From assembly GCA_914767715.1 (NCBI GenBank), contig OU612073.1:6510001-6574000 (forward strand): a stretch of 64,000 nt of DNA, in the 5' to 3' direction. Below the pieces are notes generated by a model that was not told where the DNA came from, did no database searches, and saw only the letters and a program-made list of their open reading frames with translations. Each line of letters begins with the position of its first letter. Positions within the stretch are counted from its first letter, which is position 1. Below are positions 1-12,800 of the stretch, piece by piece. Both the position numbers and the translations under genes were made by a program. Source of the DNA: Membranipora membranacea. Taxonomy: Eukaryota; Bryozoa; Gymnolaemata; Cheilostomatida; Membraniporidae.

Positions 1-1398
1 TGGAAATCGCTGGTTAGTGAAAATTACTAAAATAGTTTAACATTTTCCAAAATAGTTTCTCTTAGGTGTCAAATTATCGAAGCGGAGGTATTGAGCGACC
101 CATTTTGTCTTCTAAATAAGTATGCAGCAGGCATTTAGTGTGGATAACTTCACACAACAGGCAATAAGCAATAATTTTTGGGTAAAGACTTGCCATGTCG
201 GTTATTCAAAGCAGAATGTCAAAAGTCTCGGAAGCTTTGTATATGCTGGCTTCGCTTAGATGATATTAATAAGAATTGCTACAAGACATCAATCACAACA
301 TTGTCAGTGTCACTGCATGCATGCTTCTGATACGTGGCTTGTCTGAGATTCTGGCCAAACATTGGGGGCCTTTTCTGTATACTCTGGTAACTGAATAGTT
401 CGCTGTGATGTTGGCTATTCCTTTTATCAAGGTGAAATTGTGAGGAATAGTGAATATGCCTCATTGCTTATCTGGTGTTATCTTCTCAATGAACCAGCTT
501 TATAGCGTACAGATTAATGATGTATGCTTTGTGTTTTAATTTCCGTCATTGGATATATGGACTTGAGAACAGCGTCAGGCCTACAGCCCTACACCATGCA
601 AGTAAGGAGTAATAGTCAACCCTCGTCACTATAACATCTTTTAACCAACCTCACTGCAAAAATTCAGTTAACAGAGTATACAGTATACTCTGTTAAGTAT
701 ACATACTGTGACAAGGCCCTAATGTTTGGTCTGAATCTGAAACTAAAACATGGCCCATCTTGTTTAGGTTCTAGGCTAGACATTTCAAGACAAGCAAAGA
801 AGAAAACAACGACTAGCTTACCATCTGACGATTGAGGTACAAATGTACCATTCAGAGTATCTGGTTAATAATTATTAATAATAACTCACACAAAATCAAT
901 CAATCATTGGAACCCACAACATATGGTAATTTTTGCTCCTGTTAATAACAACAAAGCATTAAAACTCTGCCAGGATAGCTGGTCGTAGCATTTCATTATG
1001 GTTGGCAATGCTATCCCGGCACGGTTTTTAGTTTTCGCAGGAGTTCTCGACTGATTGATTGGGCTATTTCTACTATTAATATAATAATATACATATAATA
1101 TTGCACACAAAAATCCGTTGTAGTAAATTAATTAAGTTTTTTGCATTCTTGATGTAGAGTATCTGAGAACACAGAATATGTGACGGTGTCAAACTCAAAC
1201 CCCATCTGAGAGAGTTGGACTTAGAAACAAAATGATTACCAAATGACCAAAACAATATAAGTCTGGCGTTAGTTTGGTAGTAGTTAGGCAATATTATTAT
1301 CACTGAAATAGTTCATAGCACTTCATGGTAAATGTTATGTACAGTGGTAGAAATTGTCTCCTTGTACATCAATGATGTATGTATGGGTATGTACTGTA
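1..1398. other. Intergenic, no gene recognised
   Basis: No exon with convincing splice signals or family resemblance was found on either strand. It holds a perfect 29-base palindrome at 668-696 and a degenerate hairpin-type repeat around 960-1040 that resembles the one at 35.3 kb. Otherwise it is AT-rich single-copy-looking sequence. Confidence 0.5.
668..696. repeat. Perfect 29-base palindrome
   Basis: Two 14-base arms (TTAACAGAGTATAC and its complement) flank a single central base. Both ends are TTAA. It may be the minimal footprint of a hairpin element or a chance palindrome; no function is visible. Confidence 0.6.
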
Positions 1399-2947
1399 CT
1401 AGCGCAAAAAGCTACTACTAGCTGCCTGACTATATATTTCTTTGGTCTTTTGGTAGTCAAAAATAATAGTGCTGTGTTCGGAAAGGGTGCAGACAGGGTG
1501 TGGAAACCAACCTTCTAGAATTGCTGTGAGGTCTTTCTTTATTTCTTTTTGCCTGTCCTTACGCTCTCGTTTGGCAGATTTTGCGTCCCGTCTTATCTGA
1601 AGGCGTTCTTGTTTTACAGTGTGTGCTACAACCCTTGCCCTATCACCATGCATCTGCAATGGTGAAATCCTTGGGTTATAGTTAAGTCAGCCCTCAGAGA
1701 ATGGACAAGTGCCTAGCATCCCTAGTAGGTGAACTACTGCCTTGGCATGTGAGACGTTCCAGGACAAAGAAAATTAAGTGCAATGATTGATTTATTCAAG
1801 GAGATGCAACACATTAGAGCAGAATTAACATTTCCCTTTCAATAAAGCCTTATCTCACATTTTTAACCATAGTAAATGGGGTTACAGCATAATTCTGCTG
1901 CATTCTGCACAGATGGAGCTCCTGTTATGCTGGGAACAGAACCGGTTTCTCATGTCTTTCATTCTGAGCAGAATGCTATATTTTATGTTAGCCTCTTTCA
2001 AACAGCCGGAGAAGAGTTGTCTTAATGAATATGACTAAAATGTAGTGTTAGATTATGTTCAGTTTATAGGCGGAGGGCATGATTTGATGAATATTACTAT
2101 AATGTATCCCATAATGCTACACTCTGGAGTCCCTTGGTTAACAGTTTGCAATAAATGACTTGAGCCTTTTCTCCTATCTATTGCCTGACATTCAGCAAAT
2201 TTAGTTTTGTCAACTTTCCTGCATTTTGAAATGCTTCCCTCCACTGATAAGCAGGAGGTAAAACGCTTTGCCTGCAGCTATCAACGGTGGGGGAGCAATT
2301 CCAATTGCAGGCAGTCTGGATTATACTTGATTGGCCCCAGGGGCCGTCGGACAGTGCCAAAGAGTCTGGGGGGCTCAGACTAACTTGATCTAAGCTAATC
2401 TCATGACCGCTTCCAAGTTAAACTCATACTAAAGGAGTGTATATGGTATAAATAATTACTACATTTATCATGGTGATAAAAGGCTCACCTTTTTATGAGG
2501 CTGTCCTAGTGATGCGCTGGCAGCACCATTGCTCCCCGCTGACTGAGGCCTCGTGACACCGTGTATCGACATAGTATCTATACTCCTGTGATGCCCATTG
2601 CTGATAGTAGATACAGCAGACTGCGGCCGACTCTGTGCTGCGGTGGACGGTCGCGGCTGGTGAGGATAAGGCTTTTCTTGCCCCCTCTGTTTGGCTTTTA
2701 TATTAGCTTTTACCTCTTTCCATTTCCAGGGCGCTGTTGGAGGTTGGGATGTCAATACTGGTCCCATGGGTAGTGATCTTTTAGATTGCTGTTTTATGTA
2801 CTTTCTCGCTCGTCGCCATCTTATACGTCTGAGTATGCAGAATGTTATTCCTAAGATAATAATGAGTCCGACTGCCCCAACTATGTAGATAACTATAGCT
2901 ACAGTAGGGTCTAGTTTTTTCGGCGTAGTCTTGGCTGTTGATGGCAT
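1399..2947 (-). CDS. Single-pass membrane protein, unknown function (2 exons seen)
   Basis: Two exons join in frame: 2947-2489 (153 codons, donor GTGAGC) and 1653-1399 (84 codons plus stop, acceptor TTGCAG), giving 237 residues. There is a short N-terminus of about 14 residues, a hydrophobic membrane helix at about 15-39, then a strongly basic juxtamembrane stretch (LRRIRWRRARKYIKQQ). Next comes a Pro/Ser/Gln-rich cytoplasmic region with repeated RPQSA motifs, and a highly charged Lys/Arg/Glu region near residues 170-200, likely helical. No signal peptide is visible at this Met. A good splice acceptor ends at 2955, so upstream exons encoding an ectodomain may exist and the true start may differ. 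It is tail-to-head with the EF-hand gene on the same strand. I do not recognise the family; the membrane topology is inference from hydropathy. Confidence 0.6.
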
Positions 2948-2954
2948 TTTGAGT

Positions 2955-3825
2955 CTATACAAGACAGATGTTACAAAGAGCTATTATCCCTTGCTGAAAT
3001 TTCAGTATTTCACCAGCAATGTCTATATTCAGATCAACTATACTACATTTAGTTTCCAAACAATTCCATGAAATCATTGAGCAAGTCTCTCTCCAGAGTC
3101 CGTGGTCGGTAACTTTCTGTGCGGCTTATTTTTTGACTGTTGCTTGATAGTCATGATGACAGAAAAGTACCAATCAATGAAGGCCGAGAGTAAGAGCTGT
3201 CTAGTGTATATTATAATATTATAGATTGTTGAAGCAGGGAACGGGCCATCATTATAGTGAATAATTTAAAAACAATATAAGCTATATAACTGCATATTGA
3301 TTCTTTTTCCCCCATTGTTTACCAGGTATTGTACACAATAGACACAGATAATTACATGAAGGGATATTATACGGGCAGCGTCATGCCGAGTTTACAGTGT
3401 GTGGAAGCATGTATTGATTTGTCATAGGCAGCAGTAATGTTTAAACATTGGAGACACAGCAAAAATATAAAACTTTATCAATCACAGTATTTGCTTAGCC
3501 GATTACGATAGTGAAACTTTTTTTAAAGTTGAATCATGTGAGAAAATATACTAAATTATCAAAAAATAAAGCATTTGAGCAAAATCTGTATGTTTGGCAC
3601 AAGGACACAAATTAACCAGGACATTATTATGCAATTTAGTTTTCTCCTTGGCGATGTTGTCCCCAATTTAATCTTTCCTATAGATTTGGTTATCTTCTCT
3701 TTAAATCAAATATTTAACTTTGCATAGATCAAAATCTGTAGTATGCATGTTTGTAAGCTCACTATTACCAATAGTGGTTCAGATTTAATAAAAATCAATA
3801 ATCAGAGCTGTTTCTGATCAAATTC
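2955..3825. other. Gap between two minus-strand genes
   Basis: AT-rich sequence between the stop of the EF-hand gene and the first visible exon of the small membrane-protein gene. It should contain the 3' UTR of the former and possibly undetected upstream exons of the latter. No repeat or RNA gene was recognised. Confidence 0.4.
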
Positions 3826-6800
3826 TTATCTGCAGAGGTTTGTAAATTCTTCGTAGTTGATTGTTCCTTTAAGTGCATGGTCGAAGAGGCTAGTGACCTC
3901 ACTGAAGCTATCATCCTCGGCCACTATCACTCCCAGGAGACCCAGGCAGTGTCTGAAATCTCTGAGCGAGAGGAATCCTTGACCTAGAGGATCTGATTTC
4001 TTAAACTGTCGCCTCAGTTCTGGTGCCCGTCCCTTTAACTGAAAAGCAAAATGGTAGCTAAATTAAGTCTTAATTCTCAATAATGCATGAAATTGTGTTT
4101 GTGTTGAATTTATGGTCCAAGCTCAGAACTATGGTTCAACATAATGCACACTAGTGTTTGTTATTTGCACTTTAGAATAAAGTTGATGTCTATCATTTAT
4201 ATCGACAAAGGCAACTTACCTCTCGGACAATTCTGTTATTGAGCATTCTTGAGCTAGGTTTGCTGATTGGCTGTGCTGGTTGGCTTGGTAATCTGGGTTT
4301 GTACTTCAGTGCGGACATAAAAGCATTGTAATGAAACCTACAAAGTGTAAGAAATGTGATATAAATATCAGTGGAATTGTCCCATTCCTTGACAGTAAGG
4401 GATAACTCCTGATGCAAGCTGACTGGGTTTAACCAGGACGTTAGGGACAGCCCGACAACCACCCTGGTTTAACAACTCTCCTGCCTAAATTATTAGAGTA
4501 AGTGTACATGGATAACAGTGTTATAATTCCTGGTTAAACTTCAAACCATCAAACATTAACAGACGGTACAGTACAATTAAACTTACCTAAATGAGTTTTC
4601 CAGGTCGAACAGCTGACAGATGTGCTCCATGTCTGACCCGTTTATGTGTATCTTGAGAGCTCTGAACGACTCTACTGCCTCTCCTGTTTTTACAAATCCT
4701 CGGTTTTTAGGGTCAAGTCCTTGGAAAAGAGACTCTAATGCTTCATAGTTATAGTTGATCTGAAAGATATAAAATGGGTCGTTTGGTGTACTAGCACATT
4801 TAAATTTGTGTATGTAGTGTGTGAGTGTATGTATTTGCGCGGTTCGGCCCATTCTGATATGTAGGGAAAAGGTCTGTCTTGATTTTGAAGACACTTTGTG
4901 TTGCACAACTCAACCTGAAGCATATTTTTATTGTAGTTGGATATGATGGGCAATGGTAAAGGGTCACCTAGTGCTCAGACTGCTCCAAGTGTGAGCTAGT
5001 GGCATTAAATTATCAAACATTCATCAATGTACTGTTAAGTCGCAACCGCGCTCTTCCAACCGCCTGAGCACGTAGACTTAGGGTAACTATGCTATGTAAG
5101 CCATCTGGGTCAACAAAGGAACGCTATTACGTGTTGTTTAAAGACCTAATATGAAAATATTTATGATTTTATTAGACATATCAAGTCAGATTTCCAACTG
5201 ATAAATTGCGTAATATCACTTACCACAGACTGTATTCTTGTGAGGACAGGATCTGATACTTTTGATCTTGTTGAAGTCCTTGTTATGCTCTGTCTGGTCA
5301 TCAATGGACGCTGAGCTGAAACAAAGCCAGAAGAACAGAAATTATAAATGATTTGATTAAAATCTGGAATTTGGAATTCTAGATTTCTGTGATGAATAGA
5401 TCCTTATGTCCACAGTTTTTGGAGTATTTTGTAATATTTTTTCCCTCCCAACTTTTGCCATTATCTCTTTGGCACGTTAGAGAAACATCAGTCCCGGATG
5501 ATATTGTCTGCCAAATAAAATAGTGTGTATGTATACATATAAAAAAATGATAATTTAGTGACAACCATCACCATAGCTTGCTCCGCTCATTTCTTGCCAA
5601 GGGGACTAGAGTCTGGGAGCTCAGACTATATCAATTATTGACAGTCTTCAAAGTTGCAAATCCTCAATGATTGAACAATTCCTGCTAATGAAGGGAGGAT
5701 TGGATGAGGAATTAATACATTCAGCAGCTTGGCTGCACTGACTAAAACGGACATTATAGATTTTGTCAAAATGCATTTCTAGACAAAATCTTGGCGGTCC
5801 CAGCAATTGGAAGCTCTGTAAGTGAGGCCAATGCCCAAGTGTCACTATTATCCAATCATCAAGATTGTGTGATAGTGTAGGCTAAACCATAGATTAGGCA
5901 AATATTCACATGTTCTTCCATTTCAGCGGAAGAAGAGGGGAGAGGGGTCTGGCAACTCGAAAAATCAACCTCCGGCGGGACTCGAACCCGCAATCCCCTG
6001 CTTAGGAGGCAGATGCCTTATCCATTAGGCCACGGAGGCTATATATATTTATCATGTCTGTCTGAACTATTAATATAGGAACAAAGGAACTAACAATGAC
6101 CTCATCGCCAGTTGTGGTTTCTTTCTCATTTTTTGTGGCCTGATAATGAGCTTATGATAGTTAGTTATATTTGTTGTTCTAGATTCAGAATGACTATGGT
6201 ACTATGCAAACAATAATATAGAATGAATTATCAACCAACAGTCAGGTGATCTGAGCTGCTGGTTTCGTTATAATTTTGAATCCTAACCATAGGCTTAATA
6301 TTATTAAAACTATCCATGGTCCCAACTGTTAATTAAAAATTGAATAGTCATTGGTAACAGTAATCAGTCTCGAGTAATGGCTAAAGTCAAATGAGTGTGT
6401 TGGGTTTATGCGTTGACTCCACACATCGATTCTCAATCATTAATTGAATGTAGAATTTATAAATTTGAAATGACAAAAAACGTTACTAAGTCTAACTATG
6501 TCTGTACCCCAAGTATTCTGTGGCTATGAACTTTCTGGGATGAGAAAACTTTATTATTATGCCGTGTGCCAATTCTTATTTACTGGCCATTATAAAGTTT
6601 AATGAATTTAGTTTCTCGGCTATCCCGGTGTCATAATAATACTAAGAATCTTTCTTTGCTATGCTTTTTGGTGAAAAGGTGTGCTACCTGTAAATATGGT
6701 CTCTCTTTCACTTGCAGTACATTCTTGGGGGGGGGGGGCAAACCTGAGAGGATATGTGGATACAAACTTTTGGGATAAAAGATAATGATTCTAATAAAAC

Positions 6801-9800
6801 TTACCATATGCCGCATTGAACCCCTCAGCTGAGGTCATTGATCTTTCTAGCCTCAAATCCTCGGCTTCCCCAGCTTGTTTTAGTTTGGAGTCATCACTTG
6901 AGTACCGCTGACAGAACTTACTCCAAGTATATAGTCCGTCAGGAGCTACTGCAAACCCGCTCCATAGCTTCTCCATCTCTTTTACATCCAATTCAAGACC
7001 ACACCTGGAAAGAATCAAATTTTATGACTACCAATTTTGCTATGTTGGGTGTGACCATCGCCCCAAGACTCCCCCACTTGATCTTAAACCTAGTCTAAGT
7101 GCTCAGAGGGCTCCAATGCGAGGTAGTGGTATTACATTTTTTAATGGATGGTTGATAATGCAATGCCACTAACTCGCAATGGAGCCGTGTAAGCATTTAG
7201 ACTCTGCCTTGTCACGTGACCACGGCCCAGTGGTGGCATGACAAAGCTAACTTAGACTACCTTAAGCCTTGCATATATCATAGTTCTGAACAATTGCCGT
7301 TATGTGTAGATACTATAGAGCAATTTTACACTAATAATAGTTAAGGAAACCTATTCCTAAAACTCGGACAAGGAGTAATCTATCGATGTCTAGATTTAGG
7401 CGTAGTTGTAGATTAGATTGCAGCCGGGGACTACTTCATCCATTGCGAAAGGTTTACTTATTTGTATTTTATCTAAACTAATGCCCACTTACTCCAGTCT
7501 GCGCATGTGCGAACTGTTGAGACATACTTTGGTCTCTGCAGCATAGGGCTTGAATTAATTCACCTAGTCTGAGTACCTAAATTCGGAAAACAATGTAAAC
7601 CCATAATTTGGAAATATTTGGGCCTAAATGGAACACTGGCCTTGCCATCTGATAACCTTGAACTCTTGCAGTTGCCTCCCTTGATGGAAGGCAGCGCCAC
7701 TATTGCTGTTGCTGTGCTGCACTTACTCTTTGAGTATTTTGCGGAGTTGATCCTTGTCCAGCCGGCCGGTCATCTTACGATCAGAGTTCCTGTAGGCGTA
7801 GTCCATCACTCTGTACCTCGTTCTCAACAGCTCCTTGATGCTGATTGTAATCTGGAAAAAAGTCAAAACATATGGTTAAGTGAGCGGTGAATGATGATGT
7901 TGACCTGACACATTTTGAAGATCACAAACTATTTAAAGTATCTAGGAAAGCAAAAAACAACCACTGTTAACATCAAAGCTTTGCCATTGCAATCACAGCC
8001 AGCCCTTAAAAGCGTTCGGGATGGCGATCGCGGCCGTAGGCGGTCGTTAAGGGGGTGGATGTTAACCCATGACAGGGGAGATAACATAATGCAGACCCTT
8101 CTAGACCCTGGATTTTCGTACTTTAAATTAGGTTACATCATTCTATTATGTACTTGTGTGAAAAAATTTACTTTTTTTGTTCATTGCAATGGCAAAGCTT
8201 TGATATGAACAGTGGTTGCATTTTGCTTTCCTAGACACTTTAACATGCATAATAAATTAAATTGAATTAATAAACTATAAACCGAAACGGCGTCTTATTG
8301 ATATTCCCCATTTTGCTTCTTTTGCCTGGTATTTATATTAGTAGGTCTCATATATATCAAAGTTGACATTGACCTAATCTCACTTGGAAAACCAGACAAT
8401 TGCATTGTGGGATAGTCAACAACCTACCCTACTGGAGACCTTTATAGTAGTAGCATATCAGTACATTGATATACTACTGCATGTATATCTCTGATAGATA
8501 GAGAGTGACTTAATTCACTTAGCTTGAGTACCATCACAAGGAATTTGGTGTGAAGACCCGAGGTCAGCTTCATTAATTCGGGGCTGGTTCATGTATGGTA
8601 CTCATACTAAATTGATTCTAACGTTCAGATATACACATGATAAAAGTGTAGCCTTGATGTCAGGATGGTATCAGTTATTATGCTCACCTCCCCAATAGGT
8701 CGGAGATGATCGTAGGGTGAGAAATGTGTATGCATGGTCTCTTCTTTGTCTCTTTTGAACTCCTCTCTCAGATTATCGATCTCTATTGTAGTAACAGGTC
8801 GAGGGATGACCTTAACCTTGTGTCCTAGTTTGTCTGTGATATTCCAAACTGGTCTCCTGAAAGAAAAGCTCAGATTTAAGTGAAGAAATTTTTGAATTCC
8901 TCTTCCTTGAAGCTACCTTAAAACTAACTTGAAACTACCTTATCAAAAATTGAAACAGAGCGGACTACAAATATGTATAGCTACTGGGTAGAAAATCTTT
9001 CTCTTTAATGTTTGAAAGTTTTATACTGCCTCATAGTAACTGAGTTTGAGCAATTTATAATTTGTCCTAGAGTTGTAGGTAGAGAAAATATCATTATAAA
9101 GGCTGTAGTATTTTTAAACACAACAGCTTGTCATTAGAGAGCTGGTCAGTGCATTAAAACAAAGGGCAGCATTTATAACTTATAGTATGAATAGGATATG
9201 TCACATTAAGTTTGATTATATAATTGAGGCGGGCAACAAGAAAAGAACTATAGTATCAAGTAACCGATGTGTAAATAATGCAAGGTTACGGAAATCAATC
9301 GACCAGTTGAAATTTGAGTTTGGGTTTCATTTATCAATCAATTAAAGTTGATACTTATAAAAGTGAAAAGTTATCTTCAAGGACAAACTTACTTCCACCA
9401 ATAAATTCACAGAGAAGCCCTGTAGAATTTTTTTTCTGTTCGGCGCAATGGGTAAGAGATGGTTTGGTTTGAGATGGCACCATTCCGTTCTTGTCCCCTC
9501 TTTATTTTTGAGAGAACGCCGATTCTCCTAGTTGGCATACAGCTTTTATATTGACATTTGTTTGAGTTGAGCATCCAACACTGTCTGCTAACCTGCAACT
9601 CTCACCTGTGATTGATAACAGCTATAACATTCTCGTAAGGTACATCTCCTTCCTTAGTTGTTCCTATACTCGAGAGGAGAAAATTCCACTCCGAATCAAT
9701 GATTGGTCTATTCACTATCCTCTCTAAAAGGGGTTTAACCTTATCCTCCGGTAAGAACTTTGTGTCTTTTTTATCCATTGTTCTGTAACACATAATATAT

Positions 9801-12800
9801 TTGTTTTTATAATTTTGTTTGGGCATCCGGTCAAATGAAACCCCAAAAGACCCAAGTAAATCAGGAAGGGGATGAAAGAAGCTTGTGTCCTGTCCTCTTC
9901 CGCCTTAAGAGGTACAGCAGCCTCAGCAACATGCCTGCAAACAGAGAGCAACCTAGCGCAAAAATTGTAGCCTTGCCCTTAAAGCAACCAATTTTTGGCC
10001 GACCATGCTTTGGGATGTGGCGTGTGATATTTTACTCATTGATATGAATTCATTATTACTGATTATTAATGATTTTAAACAACCATGTTTAATCCAATAA
10101 TTAATCAACTTTATCAAACCAACAAAGCCATTCCATAGAGAAGAGTTACGATGATTTAATGATAACCTTAGTGATGTGATGAGTTTGATATAGGCCCCGC
10201 TCAGGAACTCCACTAGTCCTGCCTCCAGCTCTTCTGTATTCCAACCATCCGTTCCAGAACCTTCTCTGCGCAACCTCCTGCTGGGCTCAGTGTTAAACCT
10301 GCAGAGTTTAAAAAAAGATACATTAAAATTTTTTGCATTTTATCCTGGCACTTCAACACGATCAAAATATACATTTGCCAGAAGTGTAGCAACTATCAAT
10401 ATTGCTTGTAAGCGAAATAAGATGTCTTTTGTACTCTACCTGCCAAACCATATATGTATATATATTGAAAACACAGGCGTACTCGCCACCATATTTTGTT
10501 ATCAACTAAATTATTAAATCCAATTCTTTTTTTTACGAATGATCTACAGCAGCACAAAGAAAGAAAATAAGATATAATCTAAAATTCAGAAACGAAAAAA
10601 TGCTGAAGTCAGAAGAAAGCAAGATATGATAAGAGGAGATTTGTGTTCTACTAACACATGTTGATTATTGTTGACCACTCTATTACATATCCCAGAATCC
10701 TCTCTGTTGGTGAAGCGATGTACGAACTCTTTATACTCAATAAGGTCGTTCAACACCCTCATGTGGTTACTAGAAAAGAGAGAATCACAGATCTATGTTG
10801 CTGCTTAGACACCCTTTTATAACCTGAACAGTATATCAGTTTAAACTATGGCACACTGAAGGATAGCTTGCGCTCCTCAAACCTTTGCTCAACTCCCGAC
10901 ATTCCCCTGGCGGCGGAAAATAGCGTTGAGTCTCTCATCATTTTACAAGTTTAAACTTCGAATTCATTAATGAAGCTGGAGTGCACACATAAATTAGCAC
11001 TTATTTTTAAAGCTTTATATTAGATATTCCAACAAGTTGGTAGTAACACTGCACCACTATGGAAAAAAATATCATAGTTATCACCCACCGGGATAGAAAG
11101 TCCTCAAAGTCTAGTGCACCGATCTGAATACCAAACTCTCTGAGCACTTTCCTGAAGTCACCCTTTGCTATGAAGTTGTCATTAGCTATGTCAAACTGAC
11201 TGAAGGCTGTGGTTAGATTGATGGTTGGCAATTCTAGTTTGTATATCACCTCATCTACGATACTGTCAAATTTGGTTCTCTACAATTTCAAAAAACACTT
11301 AGGACAGAGTGCTGTTTTTGGCAGTAGTTATCTGTTCAGTACAACACCAGTTTTTGATCAGAATTTGAGGTAGACCTTTTGCACACTTTTTTAAACCTAA
11401 TTTAAAAGGAAAAAGATCGAACATGAGTCTGCTATGTTCACTATAACAGACCTTTTCTGGTGCTAGGATTAATCTTGATTTTGCACCCTCTTTACCATCT
11501 TCTGCCACATTCCTAAAATGTGAAAAACAATTGGCTGACCAACTTAAACATAATGCGCATTAATAAATATATACGGACATATGGTATTCAAAAGTTGATC
11601 ATCTTTTGATCTTTTGTTAAATTGTATCTTACTCTGCTAATCAACAAAAATTTGCAGTTACATACCTGTCAGACTTTGCACCAGCAGTGCGCTGTGTCTC
11701 CATGTTGCTGATGTCATATCCTCCCGCTTCAGCCATAGCTTGGATTACTGACTCTTTAGTATCGTCTTCCACCGCAGGTGGATACTTCCCCATGTAGTCC
11801 TTATAACCTATCTGGTTGTAAAAGTCTGCTTTAGATATTCCACCTCCTCTAATATTGAACCTGAGAAAACATAAATACATCTTTTTATATAATATATTTA
11901 ATATAATATTTCATTTTCCTAAGATTTTTGTAAGTATGCAGCAAGTCTATAAATACAAAAGTGATGACACTATTGGCAGAAGGGAAGAAATCAAATCAGC
12001 ACGGCATAGCCTGTAAACAGTTCATACCATTACAACGCCTTGGGCTTTCATTGTCCAATTTGAGAGGAGAATTTCGCTCAAAATATCCAAGGGGTTATCA
12101 AACCTGTTGTACAGTTTAAGTAGCTCATCATCTGAAATATCATAGCCTGAGAGAGTGGTTATTAGCCTCCTAAGTTGAGGTTTGAGTAAGTGCTCCCTCC
12201 CTTCTCTGACGCCCTCCGGCATATGCAGTTCAGGTCTAAATTTCCTGTCAAGTATATTATTCATGCTTACAAAACACCGTTTTCTACACAACGGCCATAT
12301 ATAGTCAACAATAATCTGATATACAAGACTTACCAATATTGAATTTCAAAGGGTGCTGGTAGCTAGAACAATCAACAAAGATTATCTGCTTGATTAAACT
12401 AGGGAGGGTGGGTTAGTGTCCCACTCTATCTGATGGATCTAGCATTCATGATCGTTGGCAATGTATGGCAAGCTCTATAGCCAATTTCACTTTCTCGCTA
12501 TAAATAGTACAAACACTAGACGCAAAACATAAGAAATTTGCAAGCAAGTAGAGTGAAGATTTGTTTGGTCTGCACTTTCTACCAGATACAAAAATGCGTA
12601 TAGGTCAGCAAAGCATAATAAAATCATATCATAATTATGAGTTGTTACCTTTTTTTAACCATTTCTCTGAGGAACACCAAAAAGAAAGTAGCTGGTGCTA
12701 TGTCACTTCTCATCACAATGTTCGGGTTTCTCAGATGCTTCTCAACTTTATTAGCCTTAGGTACTTCCGCAGAGATTTTTGCTTTCTGTATGGGCATCAA

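Noticed and set aside
12334-12362. A 29-base candidate exon of the EF-hand gene with good splice sites
   Set aside because: Including it breaks reading phase with the next exon. Skipping it joins the flanking exons in frame across a conserved EF-hand unit.
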